From Cryptomeria japonica (lineage: Eukaryota > Streptophyta > Pinopsida > Cupressales > Cupressaceae): a stretch of 64,000 bases of DNA. Position 1 is the first letter of the stretch. Each line of letters starts with the position of its first letter. The position numbers and the translations under genes were made by a program. The notes beneath the pieces are model-generated. The model worked only from the letters and a program-made list of their open reading frames with translations, had not been told where the DNA came from and did not search any database. The stretch is from contig NC_081405.1 of assembly GCF_030272615.1 (NCBI RefSeq), positions 20,599,047-20,663,046 on the forward strand, in the 5' to 3' direction. This document shows, piece by piece, positions 25,181 to 37,049 of the stretch.

Positions 25181-26120
25181 TGTTTGTCAAGTAGTCATCC
25201 CAATCAACTGAAGTTGGAAGACGAGGAATATCCTGTTGCACTGAATCACAAGAAGGCAAAACTGTCGCACTAGCTGCATCACCAGGTGCAATAGGTGATG
25301 TGATATCAATAGGAGGAGACAAAATGCAATGCTCAAGAATGGGGTCACATGTGAGAATCCCCAAGTTCAAGTACCCAAAGTTCTCCTCAAAATCTGAATC
25401 GTCATGTGAAGAATCAACCTCATCAATAAGACCAAAATGTGAAAAGGAGTACAACCGAGATGCATGATCAACCACCCCAGTCGCAATGATAGCTCTAGTC
25501 TCCAAGTCTCTAATGATACTTGAATCAGGTGTGAACTCCATAGTTTTCCTAGTTGCCCCATGTGTGATTTGACAAATGGAAAGAAGATTGTTTGTCAAAT
25601 GGGATACACACAACACATCATTGAAGGAGTTATCCCCAATGGCAATAGATCCTTTCCCAATCACATCCATGTATGTATGATTGCCCATCAAAATATGCAG
25701 CATGGTGCAAGGCTCACATGAAGAGAACATAGACTGCGAAGATGCCATGATGAGAAGCCCCTAAATCTAGAAGCCATCTCCCTGAATCATGACTTGTAGT
25801 AGCACAAAGAGATCGTCCCTTTCCTTTATCTGTCCCAAAAGAGTGATCCTTTCATTTATCCTTTTCTTTGGAAGCTGAAGTAGACATTTTAGAAGGTAGG
25901 TTGATTTTGTTCTTCTCAAGAACATGCTTCAACTCATCAATATCCTTCTTGTAACAACAGTGTTCATCATGTCCTGACTTCTTGCAATATGCACAAAAAC
26001 GATTGTCCTTATATGATTTCCTCTTAGGCGTGGATGTAAAATCTCCTTGTTGTGAAGAGGATGATTGTGCTCCATCTTGTTGTGGTTTTGACTTAGGTTG
26101 CTTTTGATTCTTGCCTTATC
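25113..26120 (-). mobile_element. Knuckle, protease trace and pre-integrase-like region (fossil)
   Basis: Minus-strand reading from about 26110 shows a Gln/Lys/Ser-rich linker. A CAYCKKSGHDEHCC zinc knuckle follows near 25960-26000, then a WLLDLGASHH protease-like motif near 25770, and a stretch with NNLLSICQITHG and ASRLYSFSHFG (25748-25430) typical of the copia region before integrase. The end of the 211-residue frame is acidic and unplaced. It is broken. Confidence 0.65.
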
Positions 26121-26646
26121 CTTGATTGCCTTGATTCCCCTTATTAGCCACCAATGCTTGTGACTTTGAAGATTTGAGAATCCCCATCTTGGTCAACTTA
26201 GATTGCTCAAGTATCAACATCTCCGTGAATGCATCAAATGAGGGAGAAGTGAATGAGGAACCTTGAGCTAACCTATGGATGTGAAAGCTAGATACAAAGG
26301 CTACATACTTTGATGGAAGCTTGTCCAACAAGTTGTAAACCAATTGAGTATCCTTTTTGTCAATGCCACAATCCTTTAGCTTTTCTCTTAGCTCATTTGC
26401 TTTTGTGACATAATCTTGGATTGTATCAAAATCCTTGGGATCCAATGTTGTGAGTTCACTATCAAGCTTGTAGCCCTTAATCTCATCAACTTGGCCATAC
26501 AATTTTTCATAAATATCCCAAGCCTCTTTGATTGTTGTACACTTCTCAATGTGAAAAATGAGGTCATCTGATACATACTTTCTAAGAGTTCCAAGTGCCA
26601 TAGATTTTTTAGTGAGCCATTTAACTTGAGCATTAGGATCAGCCAT
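26116..26646 (-). mobile_element. copia gag (UBN2 type), fossil
   Basis: A 176-residue frame starts MADPNAQVKWLTKKSMALGT. It has the helical UBN2/copia gag pattern, with HIEKCTTIKEAWDIYEKLYG, LREKLKDCGIDKKD, VYNLLDKLPSKYVAFV and a MLILEQSKL end. This is the best-preserved part of the element. The intact family uses it to build the particle shell. The element as a whole is broken. Confidence 0.85.
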
Positions 26647-26699
26647 AGGATCAGGTGGTGTTGTTATAGTTCCATTTACATAATGAATGAGTCATTTTT

Positions 26700-28530
26700 C
26701 CATTAGTTTACTCCATGCCTTTATATTCCATGATGCATAATTATGAGGAGTTAAAAGGTGGAAATTTAGGAGAACCCATAGCAACAAAATTAAAAAACAC
26801 AAGATAGAGAGAGGCACAATCACACAAGACACCCCCCCAGACTACTCAATCAAGAAACCCAATGCAAAATGATGATTTGGCACTTTATACTTAGTGTGTG
26901 TACAAGGGGCCACTTGCAAAACAAGGAAATGTGGACTTCTGATTTCAACTTTACAACTGCCTCAAATAGGCTATAAGAGACCTCAACAAATACTGCAAGA
27001 GATCTAACTGAGATCCAAGAAAAAATACAAGCACCATATAGGCCAAAAATGACCAAATACTGAAAGTACAATTTCTACTCAAAGTCACTGCAAACTAATG
27101 GCAGATTATGAAAGTAGACGAAAAATTATGCACTTCCAAAAAAAAAACAGCACCTGAAAAGGAAGTCATATGACCCCAAACAAAGCCTCTGAAGTTGCAA
27201 AATTTGGGATTAGACAGGTACAGTCATGAAAATCTGCAAATTTTGAAAAATTTGTCAATCAAAATCAGAAAATTCTTCCACCATTGTGAAGAGCACAAAA
27301 TTCTAGCTCATTCCAAAAAAAATTGCACCAAAAAAGCAGCAAAAAATGAGCAAGATATGGCCATTTGAAGTTGGACTGCAAATTTTAAAAAGCAAATGAG
27401 AGGGGGTCAAAAAATTTCAAGAATGGGCTGACACTAGCACAAAATTGTCTTAAATTTGGCGGTCGTATTCCCATCAAAATGGTCATCGCACCCCCTGTGA
27501 TGGCCATAGGGAAATGACACGTGGTGGTCTACGCTAAGTTTTGTACGATGACGTGTCTGTTGACTAGATTACGGATGTTGACGTGGCAGGAACAGGTGTC
27601 ATACATATCTGATGTGGTAGACAGCTGGCAATGGCGTGGATCGTACGGATGCTTACGTGGCAGTGATGACTGACTCGACGTCCCACGTGGACGATGACAG
27701 GACACCAAGTGGCGGGGTCCGTGTGGCGCATAACCGCCGGGAGAGAAGGCACAGGCAGTTGTCAGGGAGATCACGGTGATCAGAGTTGGACGAGGGCTGC
27801 AAGAGGATGAAGACGAGCTGGAAGATGAAGGCGAAGATGGGTTGAAGGTCGCACAACCGGATAATGTCGACGATGTGGAGCATGGGCAGAATGCGGCAAT
27901 GGCGTTAGCAGGGGGTTGACACGCCGGGGAGCAAGCGACCTGGCGGGGAGGTACCATGAGCATCAGCGAAGGACTAGATGGCTGACGGACTGTCGACAAC
28001 AGCGAGCCGGGAGGATGCCAGAGAGTTTGGTTGGGGCATGGGAGTCAGCAGGACAAAACGCGGGGAGGAAGGAAGGCGGTCGATTGGAGGACAAGCAGTA
28101 CGGTGGCAGGGCCCGCATAATGAATACTCCATGCAATATTAATAAAAGCCTACAATACGGTGTCGGGGGAGGGGGGTTAAACCCCCCCCAAAAAAACAAT
28201 ATATTTTTATTTTTATTTTTTAATAAATAAAACTTTTTACAATATAAAACTGCAAAATAAATAAAATATGAAAATAAAAAATATTTTCTCATTAAATATA
28301 TTTTAAATTTTTTTTTTTTTTTGAAAAATTCGTACAATATACCAGAATAGGCAAAAAAAATTCCTTCACCAAATATGGCCGAGTTTATACTCGATTTTCA
28401 TGGAAATGACCTCCCAGACTCAACCGTGGTGTCCAAATCGTTGTAGGACACACCTAGAAAATGAGATCCCCAAATCGAAAAATGAAGCCTTCAGTAACGC
28501 CTCTCCAAGACAAATCAATGACGCTCTATT
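26700..28530 (-). mobile_element. Long untranslated leader with a GC-rich segment
   Basis: Between the primer site and gag lie about 1.8 kb without element coding. Positions 27470-28150 stand out as GC-rich against AT-rich flanks and contain several ACGTGG cores (27518-27524, 27581-27587, 27655-27661, 27683-27690). The 156-residue minus-strand frame at 27529-27999 is Ser/Pro-rich low complexity and is probably a by-product of composition. The part next to the primer site resembles known copia leaders. Confidence 0.6.
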
Positions 28531-28543
28531 GGCTCTGATATCA
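28531..28543 (-). other. tRNA-Met primer-binding site
   Basis: The plus strand reads GGCTCTGATATCA, so the element's strand reads TGATATCAGAGCC. This is one base from the usual copia initiator-Met primer site TGGTATCAGAGCC. It abuts the 5' LTR. Confidence 0.85.
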
Positions 28544-29023
28544 TGTGTGATTTTGCCAAGATCAAGAGATCAATGAAAAGTACAAAATAGAGAGACAAAA
28601 TAGATAATAGGAATAAACTGTATTCTATCAAGATGAAAATACTGATCAACTGGATCATCAAAAGTTGTCGTTACATACAATGAATGATAAGCTTACTTAT
28701 AAAGGCAAGGCTAAGAGATAAGAAAGCACACAATTATGACATGTGGCTCAATGAGATGCAAGGGTAGGTAGGAGAAATAGTAAAATATTCCACATAAGGT
28801 GGATCACCCATCGAAGGTGGAATTATCACTCTACAATAAGTGGATATGATAGAATAACAACAAGATCACACCATGAAAGGTGGAAATTCTCCTACATACA
28901 CACTCCCAATGAATGCACATCTCCCTAAGTGTCTCATATGCAAACTACTATGATATGCATGTACCTAAGTAAACTTAAGTAAGGTGTAATAATATCCAAC
29001 ATGAATAAATAATTACACCAACA
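28544..29023 (-). repeat. 5' LTR of the copia-derived element
   Basis: Matches 23874-24358 along its length. It lacks a few bases near the GGGTAGGTAGGAG stretch relative to the other copy. Confidence 0.9.
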
Positions 29024-29329
29024 CATCCACCGAACCTCTATGCCCAATCATCCTCCAAATCCTACTAGGACATGACACAAAAAAAGCACTAACGAAAAAT
29101 TTATCCTTTTTTAGAAGTCATCCAAAAGGCTTGACCCCCTAAAGGTATCAAATTTTTCCCAAGTATGATACCCCTAACTAGGATCAATCTTCTTGATACC
29201 GTTTATCGGACTATACCCAAGTCCAGTGCCTACAAACATGGCATCATACTTCTCCAAAGTTCAATACCAACAAATAATAATATCAAACCAATCTGAAGTC
29301 TAATACCCAACAAGAACATGAAAGACTAA

Positions 29330-29615
29330 GGAATACAACACTCCCTTGTATCAATCTTCTTGCAAGTCTAATACCCCAACACAAAAGAAAAATAACTTTA
29401 AGACACAAAATACCTTAGTATCAAACTTGTCACAAGTTCGAGACCCTAATACATGGGCATTAAAAACTTCTAAGGCACTAAACACTCTAGTACCAAACTT
29501 CCTACAAGTTTGATACCCCAACACAAGAGCATTCAAAACTCTAAGGCACAAACAGTATGGTATCAAACTTCTTAAAAGTTCAATACCCTAATGCAAGGGC
29601 CCAAAAAAAGACTAA
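29330..29615. repeat. 72-bp tandem repeat with internal dyad
   Basis: About three and a half diverged units of roughly 70-78 bp. Each has GTATCAAACTTCTT-like and ACAAGTTTGATACCCC-like halves, which are reverse complements of each other, followed by AACACAAGGGCATT and AAGGCAC. The minus-strand frame across it (29351-29566) simply repeats a 24-residue pattern. Looser relatives of the unit lie upstream to about 29140. Confidence 0.85.
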
Positions 29616-32385
29616 GGTCTAGACAACCAACAAACTCCATCTCAACACTCAACAAAGCATAACTTCCTCAATTTGTGAGTTAATATCAAATGGTTCAAGA
29701 CAAACATTCAATGGATTGAAAACACATCATAATGGCCAAAGTAGAGCCTACCAAAGGAATCAATTCCTAAGAACTCAACACAAGGCTTCACTGGCTCTCA
29801 ACACATAGGAAGGGAACTACAAGCAAAACACGAGACAACACATATGGAAGGCCAAGCTTATTCAATGCCAATGTCAAAGTTGGCACCAAACAACAATTGG
29901 GATATCAACAATTATGCTAATACAATAAAGATTTGTCCACAAACATATTCACAACATATAATAATTTAATCCAAATATTCTCAATTATTATGACTCAAGC
30001 TACAAACAAGTCAATGCTTTATCAAGAAGTGTGGAAAAATATCAAATGATTATAATAATTCATTCCCTTTAAAGAGTTTCATTCTAAACGTAGATGGAAC
30101 ATAACCCACATCACAAATTATATAAGGAGAACCACTTTGTAATAAATACCAAAGTCACACAAACCTTGTTTACAAAGATTGCAATTAGCAATTACTAAGT
30201 TCATAACATAATTACATGTTAGAAGCTACTTCCCAACATGGAAGTCTCACACTCCATTACATGAAGGATACAATGAATATTATTACAATTACATGAGAGG
30301 ACTCAAATGTTCTTAAATATACGGTTTACATCATTTTACCAAATGAGAAGCTAAAGCAACGAGATAACCTCCACTTGAATACCAAAGCTCCTTCAAGAAC
30401 TCTGATCCCCAATGGTGGTTTTCATGCCACCCAACCATGTGGCATCATTAGGTCCACCCCCCATGCTAGGAAATAGTCACTTGGCCAAAAGCACATCACT
30501 CGTGCAAAACAAGGAGTGCGGCTCACAAACATGCCACTTAACATGAGCAATCATCGTAACAAACACATGGCATTAAATGAGATATAACAGTAAGGCATAA
30601 ACACCAACACGCATGATCAACATCAAATGCAAATAGGCTAACAAGCATGCTCACATCCAATGCATGAGAAGCCAACAAAATTATCATCACATAATAAATA
30701 CACATGCTCAATGGGATAGCATCAACAACCATAAGCACAGAGAATAGTACGCATCATATGTCATAGGCATTGCTAACAGGGAATCCTATAGCAAACACAT
30801 GAACATGTGAAAACATGGTCTTATCCAACCACAACCATGGGCATAGAGAGGGTCTAATGTTGGACAACAAGTCCAACGACATCAAGAACGTGAATCATAG
30901 AAAAATGCAAGGAGTGTCATTGTCAAAGTATGAAGGGATGGCTCTACGGGCCCAAGTGCATATGCCTATCACCATGCAAAGGGAGCACCCCAACGACATC
31001 CACCACCCTACCCAAGTGTGGCATGCCTTTTATTAGTCATACCAAGCTTACGTAAGTAGTCCAAGTATGACACCATCAATTATCTTGATTATTTTATTAC
31101 CTAATTTTTTCTTTAGTTTCACTTATTTAATAACTCTACACTCGTCGTAACCTCAAATCACTTCCAAAATTTGTATGTTGTCTAGAGCCACTCATTTGTA
31201 TCTCTATACCTTAAATCCTAGGCTCGTCATGCTAAAACACTATTCAATTGTGGCATGAATTTCAATGCACAATTTTGGAGTTAAATAAATCATGGTCTAA
31301 AATTTCTTAATCAATATACAATAATGAGAATTCTTTTCCCAGATTGAGATCCCTTCACATCAATTAGAAATTCAATTTTTCTAAAATATTTTACAAGGGA
31401 AAAACCATGAAAAAACCCAAATCCACCATCGAAGAAAGCTTCAAATTTCAAGAAACAAAAGATACCATTTCGATTCTATGGTGAACACCACCACACTTTT
31501 AAAATAAAATTCGCATTTTACGATTTTTGAAAAAAAAATGCTATAATGAGGACAACAAATGGAGATTTTCAAAAAAAAAAACCCTCAATTTAATTAAATG
31601 AAAATTCATGGAAAGAATTCCCTAATAGAGGCTAAACACTTCCCATAAGGTAAGCATGGAAAACATTCAACGAAAGAGTTCAAAACATGGAGAAATGAAG
31701 AGGAATGTCTCAAGTACACACAAAATTTACTATTTTCTTCCATTTTTATCAAATTTTAGGAGCAAATCCAATTGAAAATGCAAGTAATCAAACAATCCCC
31801 CCTTTGCAATTTAATTCCCAACCCAACCACAAGCCTGAAATGACATCTTCGATATAACCACCATTGCAAAATAACTCAAACCTGCAAAATCAAGTGGAGA
31901 AAAAACCATATACCTATATGTACCCACTCAACGTACATGTCAATGTACTTGCTCAAAATATAATAATCAAAGCACACAAAAATCATCCAACAAGGTTCAA
32001 CGTCACATTTATCATATAATCATGAAATTAGAATAGCCGATTAAAATGTTAGATACTAAGATTATTAAATTGCATCTATGATTCTATCATAGGTATACAC
32101 ACAATGAAATACATCATGTCTTCACAAGGAACTTAGCACACCACCATACACGCATCACAATACAACCAAAACACCAACAATCAACATGTTGAAGAATACC
32201 ATTTCAAAAAATGCAAGGGGTCCAAACACACCATTCAATGCAAGCACAACAATCACAACCAAGACTACCAATGAAAACAATGAAGCTGACACATCGATAA
32301 GTACTCAAGCAACAAGCACAAACACATACTATGCATCCCTCAATGCACATTAAAAAACAATGTTAAAACTAAGACATCTAAGGCT
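29616..32385. other. AT-rich DNA, nothing recognised
   Basis: No coding similarity or bounded repeat was found over this stretch on either strand. Short frames at 30538-30738 and 30815-31036 have no recognisable character. It begins in sequence like the 72-bp array and may be old element DNA. Confidence 0.4.
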
Positions 32386-33130
32386 ACTTAAGGGTGGATG
32401 CTACAATCCTACAAACAATTATCATTGGGTTGAGGGGGATAGTGTGTTGTGGGAGTATGAGAAAGGTCATAGAAAATCCTCTAAGAATGTTATCAAGAGT
32501 TTGGTGAAAAGTGATAGCCTAATTTAATCTAAGAGCAATATTATGAAGCATGATTGGAACAAGGGGAAGATTTCTAGGTTTGTTGTAGTAGCAATACAGA
32601 TCAATCCATTGGCTTTGTGTTAGAGCCTTTGCGTAGCTTTGCCTACCTAACCAAATTGTGGAATTAACACTCGAGTCTTGAAGCTAAAAGAGTGAGGGTA
32701 AGAACATTTAGTGATGGCTTAGATTGTGTGAAGGAATCCCGAGAGAATGTAAAAGTTGTTGGAAGGTTTGCACCATGTACTAGTTGCAATAAAATTTGGG
32801 ATGGTAGTTTATTGAATGAGGTTCTTTTGAACTAGGGAATTTAAACTTCTTGAGATGTGGAGAGAATAATATAGCCACCCTCTAATAACAGATCCCCCAC
32901 TCTTACATCTTCTTTTCTTTTACTTGTGTTGAACTTTGCATTCTAATTGTCATTAGAAGCAGTTGTTGTGCTTTTGTTTTAGGGGGCTTTCCCTTTGTAG
33001 TTCCTCATTTTTTTGGTTTTTGATGGTACTTTTTTGGTCGGTGTTGTTAAAAATGGAAAACAAAGGACTTGTAGAACTGCAAAGAAGAGATTAAAGGATG
33101 GTTGTTTTAGCTGCTAACTTCTCATATACT
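32386..33130 (+). other. Weakly coding-like plus-strand stretch, unrecognised
   Basis: Fragments such as YHWVEGDSVLWEYEKGH near 32420 and VKESRENVKVVGRFAPCTSC near 32735 read like broken protein sequence. A T- and G-rich tail follows, as is seen 3' of some LINEs. I cannot name the family. Confidence 0.2.
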
Positions 33131-33489
33131 AGTTTACATTCTGCATCCATTGTAAGTTAATAGTTCAAATATTGTGTTGTGGTTGTTTTGTTTTTGTTCT
33201 TTGATTATTAGGACAAAGTAGATAACTTTGTAGTGATAGAGGTAGTCCACATCACTAGTACTGAGACTTGTGGTCTGCCATTTTTTAACTTCTATCATTT
33301 TAATATAAAATTCAATGTGTTTTTTTATAAAGTTTTTGAATTTGTCCCCTTCATAAGACTCAAGTTGAATTCCGTAACTAAGCAAAACCAATGACGAGGC
33401 AAATCCTGCATGGCTATCATTACAAGTGGAACTACCTATGCAAAACCAATGAGAATTTATACACATGGAACTAGGAGAATGTGTAGCAT

Positions 33490-35070
33490 CGTAAATTGTA
33501 CACGTAATTTTGGGTGGTACAATTTCATGTTTAGGTTAGCACCCGCCTTAGTGTGTTGCATTTTACATTTTAAATCCCCTTTAAGCATTTAATTAAATCT
33601 AAATTCATCTCTCATCATTCTACACATCATAAAATTGGTCCCTTAACCCTAAGTGTGCCTCTTTTTATTTTATCCTTTTTAATCAATTAATTCATTAGAG
33701 CCCTAATTAAGTCCTATTTTGACCTTCAAGGCCCGATTTTGCATATCTAAACACCTTGAATTGTCGCCACTGAGCTAGGATTGATTTTGTAATCACAATA
33801 CCATGCATCCCTAAAAATTTGGAAAAAAGTCGACCGGACCAGAGCGTGACATTCTGGTCCCAACTTTTTCTCCCCGAATTTCAAGATCATGTTTCAGCGG
33901 TATTATAAGCTTTAAATCTAGCTTCGTGCAAAAATATATCAATTATAGGTCATCCTATGATAAAAAACAAAGTTAGGGTTTCATATATATAGCCTTTCCT
34001 TTCCTTATTTGAAGTATCCAACAACTCTAGCAATTAAAGGAGCCTCTTGTGAAGTGAAAGTGCTAGTTATGTGAAATCTCCAATTAGCAAATCAAACATC
34101 TATCAAGTCTTCATCAACCATTTTCATCACCAATTTAAGCTTTGGAGATATTGAAGAATAATAGGAGATCACCGACTGTTGATTGCTTGTACCTCTCCCT
34201 TAGGGTTTGGTATGGTTTCATGTTATTTTCATATCTTTGTATGAGTTTCACAAAATTGATTTTTAGATCTACACTATTGCCTCAAATCCATTATTGTATT
34301 TGTGATTTTAAGCATGCTTTTTGACATTATGTTCATTTAGGGTTTATACTCATGGCATAGGGTAGAACTCTAATTCTTGCATTCTAGCTCATTTAGGATC
34401 TTGTAAACACATGAGATTCTAGCACACACATTTCAATACATTATTGGCTATTTGTGGCAATAGAAATCACCAAAACAAAGGGTTTTACTAAGACAAAACC
34501 CTATATAGCCACCCAAACACCATTTTTCAAGTTGCAGGTGCAGGTTCAGAGATTCGACGGAGCTGTTATCTTCCAAAAATCTAGAATTCACAGGCACGGG
34601 TCTAGATCGAAAAGCAGGTCGATCCCTAGGACCGGAGCACCCAGCATCCAAGACCAGAGCGCCCAATGCCCTGGTCCTTTGCATTTTTTAGCATTCTTTG
34701 GTAGTTCTGTATCTCAGTGCTTTAGCAAGCAAATTCCATAAGTCCAACTTAGTACAGTATGGGGGACTAGAGCGCCCAGCACCCGGTCCAGCTCAATCAG
34801 GCCCAAATTCTGATATCAGGTGCATACTAGAATTTCCCCTTCAGCTCTGTACTTTGTGTCTCAGTTTCAGTTATGTATTTCTCTGTTATTGCAGTTTAGC
34901 TAGTCATTTCCGTCATCTTCCTAGCTTAGTTTGTCATCATTACACATTTAGCTCATTTCCCTTTCATAGCAGCAAAAGAATAAAAACCCTAGGAGTATTC
35001 CTCGACTCTTTTACAAAAATTAGTCAAAGTGAATCACTTCCTTAGGTTCTTTTGTATTCCAATGTGTGGA
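33490..35070 (+). repeat. Probable LTR-like fragment (fossil)
   Basis: The stretch has the architecture of a plant LTR: an AT-rich start, a TATA region (CATATATATAGCC near 33983), a transcribed-leader-like part, and repeated CCAGAGCGCCCAGCACCC-style blocks (near 34625, 34655 and 34770). No second copy or target duplication was found, so the ends and family are uncertain. The short frames across it are not convincing genes. Confidence 0.4.
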
Positions 35071-36860
35071 GGAAAGTGGGGTTAGATCCTAAACTACTCG
35101 ATCCCATTCTTCACCATCACATAATGTAATGGGGAAAAAGAAGAAATCTTGTAGGTAAGGCATTTTTAAACTAGTCTTGAAATCCAATGGCAATATGTCA
35201 GTTAATGATAAAGGGAACAACCCACAAAAGCCACAAATTCAAGAAATGAAGGGAGATTCGTTTGCTGGTGCTTCAATTGTATTCTCAGAAATGTGAGAAG
35301 AAACCCAAATCCTCTCTAACTAATTCAGTTGAAGGACACTTTCAATACTAATCAATTTTAATTGATTCATAAAAAGAGGAAACAATGGGTCCATTTATAC
35401 TTATGAAACAAGCAGTAGTTGGAAAAATTAATAGCAATCATCAAGCCATAGAGCAGCTAGAAGACATAAGTAGGAAGGGAAATTATTTAGAAGAGGTTCC
35501 TCTCAATCTCAAATATTATCCTGGATCTTAAAATTGTGCACTCAAGGTTCTATATAAATCTAATGTAGAAATAATTGGACAAATTTCAGCTAGAATGAAT
35601 GGATATGCATATTTTGTTCACTATTCGGACAGTCAGCAACACTTTAAATACATTCGCAATTCTAAGCCTTAGAGGGGCCTAGATCAGACATCAAAGTCAG
35701 ATTTAAAGTGAAGCAGAAAAACGTCAGACATTTGGTATACAAGTCCATAGATGGAAAGGTTCCAAACATCAAAGCTTGTGCTCTTTAATTTCTGTTGTAA
35801 TGGTATGAATTTCATCTATCTTTTATTTAAAATTTTGGCTCTGCATTTATTATCATATTTAATTCTTCTATAAAGCATAAAGCACTAAAGTAGTTGTGGA
35901 TGATTTCATTATGGTCTTTTTAGCTTTCTGTATTTACCAGTCATAGCCATCTTACTACACTAGCTAAGAATATAACCATAGGACACTGATTGTCCAGAGC
36001 CTTTTTAATTCTTTGTGAATCAAAAGAGAGCTTTGAGGCATTGATCTCAGCATAATAAATAATAATGCTGATTAAAATTACCTCAGCTTCAACAAACATA
36101 TACATCATCAAAGCAAACAACTTGCTTGCAAATGAGTTCCACTGACATTCTTCCCAAGCTAGAAACAAGCTGACTTTATTTCTTCTCTAGTCATCCCAAA
36201 TAAAGCATAACAATCCTTGTAATGCAACAAGTTAAACATCAACTAAAACTGCATGTTCATCCATTATAATCCTAAGAAGCAACTCTAGATAGAAGCAAGC
36301 AATAAACAGCCTCAACTTAGACTTGTCATGTTAGCCATCAACGGGCTTGATATCTGATACCATAAACTTCAAAATAAGAAATCCCCATAAAAAGAATGGT
36401 AATAAACATCAACATTGAAAAACAAATTGCTCTAAGAAACGATACTTTTAAATTTTATTTTCTAGGAGAATCTGCCCATTGTTAAACATGTCTTCTATCA
36501 CTTCCAAAATATCGATCACACTGACTAAATCATATATGAAGTCTTGAAGATGATAGGTTAAACCCGGCAAAGTTCATCAAGATAATGAATTATGCAAAAC
36601 CTAAATAGATACAACACCAAGAAAGTGCAGACATCTTAGAAAATATTATTTTATAGCATTGCCTCCTATGCGAGTAATCTACAGGGTTTAGAGTTAGACT
36701 GAATATAATTCACTTTAAAGCAACATAAGCATTAATTTGACTGGCTTACATGTAATACCTATATTTTCAAACAAGATCCTCTGCACTCTTTCATATTATC
36801 CAAGGATTTAAGGGCTATATCTGAGAGATCTTGCATCATTTCCAGGGAAATTTGCAGGTA
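35071..36860. other. AT-rich DNA downstream of the F-box/kelch gene
   Basis: A short plus-strand stretch near 35560-35670 reads GYAYFVHYSDSQQHFKYIRNSKP-like but has no partner sequence and is unrecognised. The rest shows nothing. The part nearest 36860 is probably the end of the F-box/kelch transcript. Confidence 0.35.
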
Positions 36861-36871
36861 CCTTCAAAAGC

Positions 36872-36877
36872 TTTATT
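36872..36877 (-). terminator. Candidate poly(A) signal of the F-box/kelch gene
   Basis: TTTATT on the plus strand is AATAAA on the gene's strand, about 175 bases beyond the stop codon, a normal distance for a plant 3' UTR. Other near-matches exist in this AT-rich flank, so the choice is tentative. Confidence 0.45.
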
Positions 36878-37049
36878 TCATAATACTGTTTATCCCACCT
36901 CGTTTAAACACCTGGACATTTCTTGGATAAGTGCACGAAAATAATTTGATTTCAATTAGGACAAAAATGAACATCAGTTAGTCTACAGATGATGCGCTAG
37001 ATTTCATAAACTAGTGTGTCCAAGTTCAGGTAAACCATAACCCAGATAG

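Larger units (their letters stand above)
23874..29023 (-). mobile_element. Copia-derived gag element without visible polymerase (fossil)
   Basis: Direct repeats of about 480 bp (23874-24358 and 28544-29023) bound a 5.15-kb unit. CATCC stands just outside both ends (23867-23871, two bases off the repeat, and 29024-29028), a likely target duplication. On the minus strand, in order, it holds the 5' LTR, a tRNA-Met primer site, a 1.9-kb leader, a copia UBN2-type gag (from 26646), a CCHC knuckle, a protease trace, an unplaced acidic region, a polypurine tract and the 3' LTR. No RT, RNase H or integrase was seen. It is broken at several points. The LTRs differ noticeably in one half and little in the other, so it is of moderate age. 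Confidence 0.85.

Noticed and set aside
27529-27999. A 156-residue minus-strand frame as a possible captured gene
   Set aside because: Ser/Pro-rich low complexity in a GC-rich leader of a copia-derived element, with no recognisable domain. The competing frames in the same stretch are equally open.
29330-29615. CRISPR-like repeat-spacer array
   Set aside because: The units are contiguous diverged tandem repeats without unique spacers, and this is plant nuclear DNA.
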